Positions 25,544 to 33,784 of a stretch of 56,741 nucleotides of DNA are shown in pieces. The notes under the pieces were generated by a model. It saw only the letters and a list, made by a program, of their open reading frames with translations, was not told the DNA's origin and did not search any database. The first letter of the stretch is position 1. Every line of letters starts with the position of its first letter. Source of the DNA: Amycolatopsis rhizosphaerae. Its GTDB lineage: Bacteria > Actinomycetota > Actinomycetes > Mycobacteriales > Pseudonocardiaceae. The position numbers and the translations under genes were made by a program. The stretch is taken from the NCBI RefSeq assembly GCF_007713715.1, contig NZ_VJWX01000001.1, positions 1 to 56,741 of the forward strand, in the 5' to 3' direction.

Positions 25544-26410
25544 TCAGGCGAGGATTTCCTTTAGCTTCGCCGCGCCGGTTCGCTCCAGCCAGGCGGAAAA
25601 CGTCAGCAGGCCGGGGTGCCTGCGACGCAGGTCTTCGATGTCGGCGACCGGCTCCTTGATCGAGTTCATCAGCTCGTAGCCGCGGGCGTACCGTTCGTTG
25701 ATCTTCCGGAGGTCGTCGAGCGACAAGTGGACGTAGGGGACGTCCATTCCGGTCGCGGCGCTCACGGCCGCCGCGATCTCGCCCGGGGTCAGGCCGTCTC
25801 CGGCCAGTTCCAGTGTCTGCCCCCGGTAGTCCTCCGGACGGGACAATGCGAGCGCGGTGAAGGCGGCGATGTCCTCCAGCGCGATCAGCTGCTGGCGCGT
25901 CCCGGGGTTCAGCGCGGTGCGGAGGGCGCCGTCGCGCAGGCCGAAGATCGGCATGAAGTAGTTCTCCATGAACGAGGCCGGGCGCAGGATGGTGGCCGAG
26001 ATGCCGAGTTCGCGCAGGTAGCGCTCGATCGCCCACTTGTCCTTCTGCAAGCCCTTTTCGGCGAGCATGTCGGCGCCGAGGCCCGAGCTGTAGACCAGGT
26101 GCTCGACCTCTGCTCGCCGGGCCGCGTCGGCGACGTTCTTTCCGGCCAGGAACTCGTCCTGGTCCGGAGTCTTGGGGCCGGGATGGACGGCAAAGACGCC
26201 GTGCACACCGCGCATGTGCCGTTCGACCGACGCCGGATCCGCGAGGTCTCCGGCGACCACCTCCGCGCCGGCCTCCGCCAGTGCTCGTGCCTTCGGGGAG
26301 GCGGGGTCCCGGGTGAGGGTCCGCACCCGCCAGCCGTCGGCGAGAAGCCGTGCGGCCACCGCGCCGCCTTGTTGTCCGGTGGCGCCGGTGACCAGGGCCG
26401 TTCTGTCCAC
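25544..26410 (-). CDS. NmrA-like NAD(P)-binding protein
   Basis: A 288-residue atypical short-chain dehydrogenase of the NmrA/HSCARG type. The dinucleotide-binding motif GATGQQGG is at residues 9-16, followed by RTLTRDP, and VYSSGLGAD occurs where classical SDRs have the catalytic region. The active-site Tyr-x3-Lys is not clear, so it may sense the NADP(H) ratio rather than catalyse, as NmrA does, or reduce quinones like QorB (alternatives). It is divergent from cydA and has a strong promoter with an operator-like inverted repeat. Confidence 0.87.
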   Translation of the reverse strand: MDRTALVTGATGQQGGAVAARLLADGWRVRTLTRDPASPKARALAEAGAEVVAGDLADPASVERHMRGVHGVFAVHPGPKTPDQDEFLAGKNVADAARRAEVEHLVYSSGLGADMLAEKGLQKDKWAIERYLRELGISATILRPASFMENYFMPIFGLRDGALRTALNPGTRQQLIALEDIAAFTALALSRPEDYRGQTLELAGDGLTPGEIAAAVSAATGMDVPYVHLSLDDLRKINERYARGYELMNSIKEPVADIEDLRRRHPGLLTFSAWLERTGAAKLKEILA

Positions 26411-26428
26411 GTGATACTCCCTTTAATC

Positions 26429-26469
26429 GGGGCGATCGTTCCGGTTCAAGGATACGGAACGATCGCCCC
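26429..26469. promoter_or_regulatory. operator-like inverted repeat
   Basis: GGGGCGATCGTTCCG (26429-26443) and CGGAACGATCGCCCC (26455-26469) are perfect 15-bp inverted repeats with an 11-bp spacer. One arm fills the spacer of the NmrA-like gene's promoter and the other covers its start point, so a repressor bound here would shut the gene off. The cognate protein is not identifiable. Confidence 0.7.
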
Positions 26470-26478
26470 GGTTGTCAA
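26449..26478 (-). promoter_or_regulatory. sigma-70-type promoter of the NmrA-like gene
   Basis: A perfect TTGACA (26473-26478) and TATCCT (26449-26454) are separated by 18 bp on the minus strand. This is the best housekeeping-type promoter in the window. The start point near 26442 gives a leader of about 32 nt. Confidence 0.75.
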
Positions 26479-26484
26479 AGATCA

Positions 26485-26498
26485 GGGACTTAGGTCCC
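26485..26498. promoter_or_regulatory. DevR/DosR-type binding box
   Basis: GGGACTTAGGTCCC matches the core GGGACTWWAGTCCC of the mycobacterial DosR box at 13 of 14 positions. A weaker related palindrome (ATCAGG/CCTGAT around GACCACGGG) is centred about 24 bp nearer cydA. The box lies 59 bp before the cydA start and seven bases from the -35 of the divergent NmrA-like gene, so it could act on both. A DosR-like regulator is encoded at 35382-36011. Confidence 0.65.
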
Positions 26499-26556
26499 GG
26501 CAAGATCAGGACCACGGGACCTGATGCCGACCGTCTCACCCCAGCAGGATGAACGT

Positions 26557-28050
26557 GTGGACGTGCTTGAGTTGGCTCGGTGGCAGTTCGGTATCACGAC
26601 CGTCTACCACTTCCTCATGGTTCCGTTGACGATCGGCCTGTCCGTCCTCGTCGCGGGAATGCAGACCGCCTGGGTCCGGACCGGGGACCAGCGGTACTAC
26701 AAGATGACCAAGTTCTGGGGCAAGCTGCTCCTGGTCAACTTCGCCATGGGAGTGGTGACCGGAATCGTCCAGGAGTTCCAGTTCGGCATGGCCTGGAACG
26801 CCTATTCGCGATTCGTCGGGGACGTCTTCGGCGCCCCGCTGGCGATGGAGGGCCTGGTGGCCTTCTTCATCGAATCGACCTTCCTCGGACTGTGGATCTT
26901 CGGCTGGGACCGCCTGCCGAAGAAGGTGCACCTTGCCTGTGCCTGGGCGTTTTCGCTCGCCACCGCGGTTTCGGCCTACTTCATCCTCGCCGCCAACTCC
27001 TGGATGCAGCATCCGGTCGGCGTCGATCTCGTCAACGGCAAGCCGACCATGAAGTCGATCTGGGCGGTGCTGACCAACAGCACGGCGCTGGCCGCGATCC
27101 CGCACACCCTCGCGGGCGCGTTCTCGGTCGCCGCCGCCTTCCTGGTCGGCATGGCGGCCTGGCACCTGTGGCGCAAGCGCAAGGAGGACGACGAGCATCG
27201 CGCCGTCTGGCGCTCCTCGCTGCGCCTCGGCGGCTGGGTCGGTGTGGTCGCCTTCGTCGTGCTCGCCATCACCGGTGACGTGCAGGGCAAGCTGATGTTC
27301 CAGCAGCAGCCCATGAAGATGGCCTCGGCCGAAGCGCTTTGCCACACCGAAAAGCCCGCCAGCTTCTCCATCATCGCCATCGGCGACGTGGGCAAGGAGA
27401 ACTGCGAGGACGTCAAGACCTTCAGCGTCCCGGCCCTGCTTTCCTTCCTCGCGCACAACGACTTCAAGACCGAGGTCAAGGGTGTGCAGGACCTGGTGGT
27501 CGAGTACCAGGCCAAGTACGGCACGAACTACCCCGTCGATCCCGCGCTGGGCGAGCTGTCCGGCAAGCCCATCGACTACGTCCCGAACCTCCCGGTCACC
27601 TACTGGGGCTTCCGGATGATGATCGGTTTCGGGGCGATCTCGGCCGGGATGGGCCTGCTCGCGCTGTGGGTGACCCGTCGCGGCCGCATCCCCGACACGA
27701 AGTGGTTCCCGCGCCTGATGCTGCTCGCCGTGGCCACACCCTTCCTCGGCAACAGCACGGGCTGGATCTTCACCGAAATGGGGCGGCAGCCCTTCGTGGT
27801 GGCCCCGAATCCGTCCGGAGTGGACGGTGTGTGGATGTTCACCGCGAGGGCCGTGTCGAACCTGTCCACCGGCGAGGTGTGGACCTCGCTGATCGCGCTG
27901 ACCCTGATCTACGCGGTGCTCGCCGGGGTCGAGGTCTTCCTGATGCGCAAGTACGTGCGCGGCGGGATCGAAGGCGTCATCCCGCCCGCACAGGACGGGG
28001 ACAAGACCGGCAAGACCGACTCGGGCGAGACCCTCGCCTTCGCCTACTAG
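26557..28050 (+). CDS. cydA: cytochrome bd ubiquinol/menaquinol oxidase subunit I
   Basis: Subunit I of cytochrome bd, the high-affinity terminal oxidase that oxidises quinol and reduces O2 without pumping protons. The b595 ligand is H18 in FGITTVYHF, HTLAGAF supplies a second heme histidine, and the segment GWIFTEMGRQP carries the b558 methionine region and the GRQP signature. About nine helices are visible in 497 residues. GTG 26557, after AGGA at 26542-26545, gives the same N-terminus as mycobacterial CydA; an in-frame ATG at 26524 would add 11 residues. First gene of the cydA-cydB-cydDC-kinase operon, preceded by a DosR-type box. Confidence 0.94.
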   Translation: MDVLELARWQFGITTVYHFLMVPLTIGLSVLVAGMQTAWVRTGDQRYYKMTKFWGKLLLVNFAMGVVTGIVQEFQFGMAWNAYSRFVGDVFGAPLAMEGLVAFFIESTFLGLWIFGWDRLPKKVHLACAWAFSLATAVSAYFILAANSWMQHPVGVDLVNGKPTMKSIWAVLTNSTALAAIPHTLAGAFSVAAAFLVGMAAWHLWRKRKEDDEHRAVWRSSLRLGGWVGVVAFVVLAITGDVQGKLMFQQQPMKMASAEALCHTEKPASFSIIAIGDVGKENCEDVKTFSVPALLSFLAHNDFKTEVKGVQDLVVEYQAKYGTNYPVDPALGELSGKPIDYVPNLPVTYWGFRMMIGFGAISAGMGLLALWVTRRGRIPDTKWFPRLMLLAVATPFLGNSTGWIFTEMGRQPFVVAPNPSGVDGVWMFTARAVSNLSTGEVWTSLIALTLIYAVLAGVEVFLMRKYVRGGIEGVIPPAQDGDKTGKTDSGETLAFAY

Positions 28051-28067
28051 GAACCGACATGTGCAGC

Positions 28068-28107
28068 TGTGGACAACTCCGGGTGTTGTGGACAACCCGG
28101 TGGACAA
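28068..28107. promoter_or_regulatory. three DnaA-box-like sequences
   Basis: TGTGGACAA occurs at 28068-28076 and 28087-28095, and GGTGGACAA at 28099-28107. The first two are exact complements of TTGTCCACA, the actinobacterial DnaA box; the third has one mismatch. All have the same orientation within 40 bp between cydA and cydB. Function is unproven: DnaA binding, or a coincidental intergenic repeat. Confidence 0.45.
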
Positions 28108-28126
28108 CTGATCGCGAGGACGAGCG

Positions 28127-29134
28127 ATGAGCCTGGAAATCCTGTGGTTCTGCCTGATCGCCATCCTGTGGCTGGGCTACCTGTTCCTCGAGGGCTTCGA
28201 CTTCGGTGTCGGCATGTTGCTGCCGATCCTCGGCCGCAACGAGACCGACCGGCGCGTCCTGATCAACACGATCGGTCCGGTGTGGGACGGCAACGAGGTG
28301 TGGCTGCTGGTCGCGGGCGGCGCGACGTTCGCCGCCTTCCCCGGCTGGTACGCCTCTCTGTTCTCGGGGATGTACCTGCCGCTGGTGCTGGTCCTGCTCG
28401 CGTTGATCGGGCGTGGGGTGGCCTTCGAGTACCGGGGCAAGGTGGACTCGCCGCGCTGGCGCCGGACCTGGGACCTGGTCATCATGATCGCTTCGTGGGT
28501 GGCGCCGCTGGGCGTGGGCCTGCTGCTCACCACCTCGGTGCTCGGTCTGCCCCTGGACGCGCACGGCAACCGGGTCGGTTCGGCCTTCGTGTCGGTTTCC
28601 TGGGAGACGCTGGTCGGTGCCCTCGCGGTCGCGGCCTTCTCGCTGCTGCACGGCGCGGCGTTCGTCGCGCTGAAGACGGCAGGCGACATCCGGGAACGCG
28701 CCCGGCTGTTCGCCGCCCGGTTCGCCCCGGTGGCGCTGGTGCCGATCGTGGGCCTGCTCCTGCTCGTGCAGCTGCGGCAGGGCGAGTGGTGGACGCTGGT
28801 GCCGCTGGCGATCGCCGGGGTGGCCGGGCTGCTGGCCTGGCGCATGCTGGTCCTCGACCGCGACGGCGCCGCCTTCGTCGCGCTCGGCGTGGCGCTGGCG
28901 GGCACCGTGATCACGATGTTCGGGGCGCTGTACCCGGACGTCCTTCCGTCTACTTTGGACCCGGCGTACTCGCTGACCGTCAGCGGGGCCGCTTCCAGCC
29001 CGTACACGCTGAAGGTGATGACCTGGGTCGCGGCCTTCGGCACCCCGGCGGTGCTGGTGTACCAGGGCTGGACCTACTGGGTGTTCCGCAAGCGGATCAG
29101 CGCGCGGCAGATCCCGCCGGTGCACACGCCATGA
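28127..29134 (+). CDS. cydB: cytochrome bd oxidase subunit II
   Basis: Subunit II of cytochrome bd (335 residues). It has the family opening ILWLGYLFLEGFDFGVGML, the conserved GPVWDGNEVWLL motif near residues 50-61, and about eight membrane helices. It stabilises subunit I and the hemes. GAGGACGAG precedes ATG 28127. The stop overlaps the cydDC start (ATGA), so translation is coupled to the assembly factor. Confidence 0.95.
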   Translation: MSLEILWFCLIAILWLGYLFLEGFDFGVGMLLPILGRNETDRRVLINTIGPVWDGNEVWLLVAGGATFAAFPGWYASLFSGMYLPLVLVLLALIGRGVAFEYRGKVDSPRWRRTWDLVIMIASWVAPLGVGLLLTTSVLGLPLDAHGNRVGSAFVSVSWETLVGALAVAAFSLLHGAAFVALKTAGDIRERARLFAARFAPVALVPIVGLLLLVQLRQGEWWTLVPLAIAGVAGLLAWRMLVLDRDGAAFVALGVALAGTVITMFGALYPDVLPSTLDPAYSLTVSGAASSPYTLKVMTWVAAFGTPAVLVYQGWTYWVFRKRISARQIPPVHTP

Positions 29135-32100
29135 GCTTCCCCGGCCGCTCCATCCTTCCCGCTCAGTTGTCCGCAGTGGACACGGTGCGTCCGGGGAAGG
29201 GACCGCTCGGCGCGCTGCCGCACCTGTCCAGGGCGGCGCGCCGGGCGCTTGCCCTGGCCGGTCTCCTCTCGCTCGGCAACGCCGTCGCCCTGGTGGCGCA
29301 GGCGTTCCTGCTGGCCTCGGTCTGCGCGGCGGTCGTCGCCGGTAAGGCCGTGCCGGTGGTCTCGGTGGGCGTCCTGCTCGGCGTGGTGCTCGCGCGGGCG
29401 CTGCTCGCCTGGGGCCTGCGCGTGGTCAGCGCCCGTGCCGCGGCCGGGGCGAAGGAGGAGCTGCGGGCGAAGGCCGTCGAGCACGCGATGCGGCTGGGGC
29501 CGGAGTGGATCGCACGGCGCGGGCCCGCCGAGCTGACCTCGTTGACCACCAAGGGACTCGACGCGCTCGACGCGTACTTCACCGAATACCTCCCGGCGCT
29601 GGTGACCGCGGCGGTGGTGCCGCTCGGCGCCGGCGCCGCGGTGCTGTTCGCCGACTGGCCCTCGGCGGTGATCATCGCGCTGACCGTGCCGCTGCTGCCG
29701 GTGTTCGCGATCCTCGTCGGGCGTTACACCGCGGAGCGGTCCGCGGCCGCGACCGAGGCCGTGCACCGGCTTTCCGGTCAGCTGCTGGAACTGGTCCGTG
29801 CGCTGCCGGTGCTGGCCGCGTTCCGCCGGGCGGAGGCGCAGGCGGAGACGGTCCGGCGGGTCTCCGACCGGCACCGGCGGGCCACCATGAAGACCCTCCG
29901 TGTGGCCTTCTCCTCGGCCTTCGTGCTCGAACTGGCGGCGACGCTGTCCGTGGCGCTGGTCGCCGTGGTGATCGGCGTCCGACTGGTGGCGGGGAACCTG
30001 CCGCTGGCGATCGGGCTGGGCGTGCTGATCCTGGCGCCCGAGTGCTACCAGCCGCTGCGCGCCGTGGGCGCCGCCTTCCACGCGAGCGAGGACGGCGTGG
30101 AGGCCGTGCGCCGGGTGGCCGAGCTCCTCGCCGAGCCGGTCGCCCCCGAGGGCACGAAGGTGCCCGGACGCGGCGAGGTGCGCGTGCGGGAGTTGCGCGT
30201 CGCGCGGCGCGGGGGGTTCGCCCCGGACGGCGAGTCGTTCACCGTCCGGCCCGGAGAGCTGGTGTGGCTGCACTCGCCCAGCGGGGCGGGCAAGTCCACC
30301 ACCCTGGCGACCCTGCTGGGTTTCGTCCGGCCCGCCTCCGGTGAAATCACCGTCGACGGCACCGACCTCGTCGATATCGACATGTCGCTTTTTCGACGTC
30401 GGATCGCCTGGGTGCCGCAGTCTCCCGCATTCACCGCCGGAACCGTCCGCGCGGAACTCGAACTCGCCGGGGCGAACCCCGGTGACCTGGACGGCCTGCT
30501 CGCCGAGCTGAACCTCGCCGGGCTGGCCGATCAGCCGGTCCACCGGCTCTCCCTCGGCCAGCGGCAGCGGGTCGCGGTGGCCCGTGCACTGGCGCGGCTG
30601 CGGGCCGGGGCCTGGCTCCTCCTGCTCGACGAACCCACCGCGCACCTTGACGCGGCGAACGCGGCGCTCGTGCTGTCCGCCGTGGACCGGGCGCGCCGCG
30701 ACGGCGCCGCCGTGGTGATCGCGGCCCACGACCGGCAGGCCACCACCGTGCCGCCGCTGAGCTCCGTGCCCGTTCCCGCCGCCCAGGAGGTGACCAAGCG
30801 CAGGGGCGCGGCCCGGGCCCTCGGCCGGGTCCTGGAGAAGCGGTTCTTCACCGGCGCCGCGCTGGGTGCGCTCGCGCTGGTCGCCGGGCTGGCGCTGACC
30901 GCAACCTCCGGCTGGCTGATCGCGAAGGCTTCGCAGCAGCCGCCGATCCTGACGCTGAGCGTCGCGATCGTCGGGGTACGCACCTTCGGCCTCGGCCGGG
31001 CCGGACTGCGCTACGCGGAACGGCTGGTCACGCACGACGCGGCGTTCCGCATCGCCGGGAAGCTGCGGGTGAAACTGTGGGGTGCGCTGGTGCGCCAGGG
31101 GCCCGCCCACGCCCTTCGCCACGGTGAAAGCCAGCAACGGCTGGTGGCCGACGTGGACACCGTGCGCGACCTGCTGCCCCGGGTCCTCACCCCGCCGTTG
31201 ATCGCCGGAACCGTGCTGGCCTGCGCGGTCGCCGTGCAGGCGGTGCTGCTGCCCGCGGCCGGTCTCGCCCTCGGCGTGGCCGTGCTGACCGGCGCGATCG
31301 TGGCCCCGCTGCTGGCGCTGCACCTCGGGCGCCGCTCGACCTCGGCGCTGGCGGCGGGCCGCCGCACGGTCGGTGCCAAGGTGCTGGAGTTGTTCGAAGG
31401 CGCGGCGGAACTGCTCGCCTTCGACGCCTACCGGCCGCGCCGCGCGGCGCTGGCCGCCGCGGACGCGGAGCTGGTCACGCAGGCGCGGCGGCAGGCCCTC
31501 GGCGCTGGTGCCGCCGACGCGGTGATCGCGCTGGTCACCGGGGTGGCGGCGGTGGCGAGCACCTGGCTGGCCATTCCGGCGGCGGCCCGTGGCGAGCTCG
31601 ACCCGACCGTGGTCCCCGTGCTCGCGCTCGTTCCGCTCGCGTTGGCCGAGGTGCTGTCGCTGCTGCCGCCCGTGGCACAGCACTGGGACACGCTGCACCA
31701 GGCGCACGCGCGGCTGGAGGCCTCCGAGGCGGCCGGGACGCCGTTGACCGCCGGAGAAGACACGGACGGCGACATCGAACTCGCCGGGGTGGATCTCGCC
31801 TGGCCAGGGCACGAACCGGTGCTGCGCGGGGTGGACCTGAAGATCCCGGCGGGCACGCGGGTCGCGGTGGTCGGGCCGTCGGGTGCCGGGAAGTCCACCC
31901 TGCTGGCCGCGCTGCTGGGTTTCCTGGAACCCGCGCGGGGGATCGCACGAATCCCGCGGGCGGTCGCGTGGGCCCCGCAGGACCCGCAACTGGTGTCGAC
32001 CACGGTCGCGGAAAACCTCCGCCTGGCCGACCCGAAGGCGGGTGAAGACCGGCTGGCCGAGGCCCTGCGCCTGGCCTGCCTGCCCGAACTCGGCCTCGAC

Positions 32101-32400
32101 ACGGTCCTGGGCAGCGCGGGCAGCGGGCTCTCCGGCGGTCAGGCGCAGCGGCTCGCGCTGGCCCGCGCCCTGATCGGGGCACCCGGTGCCCCGGTGGTGC
32201 TGCTCGACGAGCCGACCGCCCATCTCGACCAGGACACCGCCCGCCAGGTACTGGACAACCTGCGGACGGCACTGGCCGGGCACACCGTCGTCCACGTCAC
32301 GCATCACCCCGAGGAGGCGGCCGACGCCGATCTCGTGCTCGAGGTGTGTGACGGGCGGGTCGGCAGCCGGGTCGTGGCGCGGGAGGACGTCTACTCTTGA
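29131..32400 (+). CDS. cydDC: fused CydDC ABC transporter for bd oxidase assembly
   Basis: A 1089-residue fusion of the two half-transporters that are separate in E. coli and mycobacteria. Half one has six helices and an ATPase with Walker A SPSGAGKST, signature LSLGQRQR and Walker B WLLLLDEPTAHLD. Half two repeats this with GPSGAGKST, LSGGQAQRLALARAL and VVLLDEPTAHLD. CydDC is required to mature cytochrome bd and handles heme or thiols. Both ATP sites look complete, though the first signature LSLGQ departs from LSGGQ. The ATG at 29131 overlaps the cydB stop, and the stop overlaps the kinase start (TTGA). The fusion is as in streptomycetes. Confidence 0.94.
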   Translation: MSFPGRSILPAQLSAVDTVRPGKGPLGALPHLSRAARRALALAGLLSLGNAVALVAQAFLLASVCAAVVAGKAVPVVSVGVLLGVVLARALLAWGLRVVSARAAAGAKEELRAKAVEHAMRLGPEWIARRGPAELTSLTTKGLDALDAYFTEYLPALVTAAVVPLGAGAAVLFADWPSAVIIALTVPLLPVFAILVGRYTAERSAAATEAVHRLSGQLLELVRALPVLAAFRRAEAQAETVRRVSDRHRRATMKTLRVAFSSAFVLELAATLSVALVAVVIGVRLVAGNLPLAIGLGVLILAPECYQPLRAVGAAFHASEDGVEAVRRVAELLAEPVAPEGTKVPGRGEVRVRELRVARRGGFAPDGESFTVRPGELVWLHSPSGAGKSTTLATLLGFVRPASGEITVDGTDLVDIDMSLFRRRIAWVPQSPAFTAGTVRAELELAGANPGDLDGLLAELNLAGLADQPVHRLSLGQRQRVAVARALARLRAGAWLLLLDEPTAHLDAANAALVLSAVDRARRDGAAVVIAAHDRQATTVPPLSSVPVPAAQEVTKRRGAARALGRVLEKRFFTGAALGALALVAGLALTATSGWLIAKASQQPPILTLSVAIVGVRTFGLGRAGLRYAERLVTHDAAFRIAGKLRVKLWGALVRQGPAHALRHGESQQRLVADVDTVRDLLPRVLTPPLIAGTVLACAVAVQAVLLPAAGLALGVAVLTGAIVAPLLALHLGRRSTSALAAGRRTVGAKVLELFEGAAELLAFDAYRPRRAALAAADAELVTQARRQALGAGAADAVIALVTGVAAVASTWLAIPAAARGELDPTVVPVLALVPLALAEVLSLLPPVAQHWDTLHQAHARLEASEAAGTPLTAGEDTDGDIELAGVDLAWPGHEPVLRGVDLKIPAGTRVAVVGPSGAGKSTLLAALLGFLEPARGIARIPRAVAWAPQDPQLVSTTVAENLRLADPKAGEDRLAEALRLACLPELGLDTVLGSAGSGLSGGQAQRLALARALIGAPGAPVVLLDEPTAHLDQDTARQVLDNLRTALAGHTVVHVTHHPEEAADADLVLEVCDGRVGSRVVAREDVYS

Positions 32401-33554
32401 TAGCGCTCATGGAACCCATGCTTGCCGCGCACGCGCTGTCCGCGGCCACCGAAATCACCACCGCCGCGCTGTCCGGTGACGAGCCGGACGCGGTGCTCGC
32501 CTCGGTGGTGCGCAAGGCCGCCGAACTCGCGAAGGCCGACCTCGGCCTGGTCATGGTGCGGTCCGACGACGGAACCCTGTCGGTGGAGGCGGCCTACGGC
32601 TCGGCCACCGACAAGCTGCGCGGAGTGGCGCTGTCCGCCGAGTCGGCCGCCGGTCAGGTCGCTCGCGGGGGCGAGACGGTGGCGACCGACGACGTCACCA
32701 CCGATCCCCGCACCGCCCCGTACCTACCGGAAGAGCTGCGGGAATACGGCCCGTTCGCGGCCGCGCCGTTCGGCACCGGCGGCCGGGTACTGGGCGCGCT
32801 GGCGGTCTACCGGCGCCGGGGTGCCGAAGGGTTCTCGCAGGCCACGGTCGAGGTGCTGACCGCCTTCGCCGCGCAGGTGGGGGTGGTGCTCGCGCTGGCC
32901 GAAGGGGCCAACGCCCGCCACCGCGTCACCCTGTACGAGGAGCGGGAGCGGATCGCCCGCGAACTGCACGACGTGATCGTGCAGCGGCTGTACGCCGCCG
33001 GAATGCAACTGGACCGCGTGCGGCGACGGATGCGCAAGCGTTTCGCCGGGGCCGACGCCTCCCGCCTCGGCGAGGCGATCGACCAGCTCGACCAGACGAT
33101 CGAGGAGATCCGGGGCACCGTGCGCAGCCTGCGCAACCCGGCTCCCGAGCCCGAGGCGAAGCCCGCCACCGACCTCGCGCAGTCCGCACGGGACGAGGTG
33201 CGGATCGCGGAGGAACTGCTCGGCTACCCGCCGACACTCGAACTTTCCGGCGATTTCAGCGACATCCCGGCGGAGCGGGCCGACCACATCCGCGCCGCCC
33301 TGCGGGAGGCATTGTCCAATGTGGTCCGTCATTCCGGGGCCAGCGAGACCAGGGTCACCCTGCACCGCGATGCGAAGGAAGTCCGGCTGCGGGTGCGCGA
33401 CAACGGGGCCGGAGTGCCGCAGGGGGTGGAAACCCGCGGCCTGCGGCACCTCGCCGAACGGGCGAAGAGCGCCGAGGGCCACTTCCACCTCAACTCCTCG
33501 CCCAGCCTGGGCACCCTGGTCGCGTTCGACCTGCCGCTCCACCCGGAGAAGTGA
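32397..33554 (+). CDS. GAF-domain histidine kinase, DevS/DosS-like
   Basis: A 385-residue soluble sensor kinase. One GAF domain covers about 25-170; a HisKA_3 dimerisation region carries the phospho-acceptor about H191 in ARELHDVIVQRLYAAG, followed by an ATPase domain with REALSNVVRHSGA and RDNGAGVP. Mycobacterial DosS has two GAF domains, the first holding heme, whereas here there is only one, so heme binding is possible but not shown. TTG 32397 is taken as the start because GGAGGA lies nine bases upstream; ATG 32409 is an alternative. Being last in the cyd operon and about 2 kb from a DosR-like regulator, it probably senses O2, NO or redox state for cytochrome bd. Confidence 0.88.
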   Translation: MIALMEPMLAAHALSAATEITTAALSGDEPDAVLASVVRKAAELAKADLGLVMVRSDDGTLSVEAAYGSATDKLRGVALSAESAAGQVARGGETVATDDVTTDPRTAPYLPEELREYGPFAAAPFGTGGRVLGALAVYRRRGAEGFSQATVEVLTAFAAQVGVVLALAEGANARHRVTLYEERERIARELHDVIVQRLYAAGMQLDRVRRRMRKRFAGADASRLGEAIDQLDQTIEEIRGTVRSLRNPAPEPEAKPATDLAQSARDEVRIAEELLGYPPTLELSGDFSDIPAERADHIRAALREALSNVVRHSGASETRVTLHRDAKEVRLRVRDNGAGVPQGVETRGLRHLAERAKSAEGHFHLNSSPSLGTLVAFDLPLHPEK

Positions 33555-33718
33555 CTCTTCGCCCCGCGAGTCCATGGCGGCCCTACGAAACCGACGAGTT
33601 CCCGCCCGACTGCGAGGTCTCGAGCGAGACGATCTCGAAAGCACTGGTCGAGTTCTTGGATACCGGCAAACGGTCGCTCAGCGTCGTATGGCAGCAAGGT
33701 GACGATTCGGAGTATTAG
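33551..33718 (+). pseudogene. remnant of an Imm1-type immunity gene
   Basis: A 55-codon frame from a GTG overlapping the kinase stop to TAG at 33716. Residues 8-48 read WRPYETDEFPPDCEVSSE followed by TISKALVEFLDTGKRSLSVVWQ. This has the look of the C-terminal third of Imm1-family immunity proteins, which end in an FP...A-x-EFL-x-TG-x-R-P...WQ pattern. The N-terminal two thirds are missing and no toxin gene adjoins. The segment is visibly less GC-rich than its neighbours, consistent with an acquired, truncated gene. It could instead be a real short gene made by coupling to the kinase. The rest of the 33555-33784 gap holds nothing else I can support. Confidence 0.5.
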
Positions 33719-33784
33719 GCGAATGGTCATCGGGTGAGCCGTCCCGCTGTCCTCATAGCTGGGTGGAAGCTTCGGAAGGCGCGC

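Noticed and set aside
28069-29130. Upstream extension of the CydDC frame through cydB, giving a protein of over 1400 residues
   Set aside because: The frame is open only because of GC-rich codon bias. CydB is unmistakable in the other frame, and the ATG at 29131 with the ATGA overlap is the natural CydDC start.
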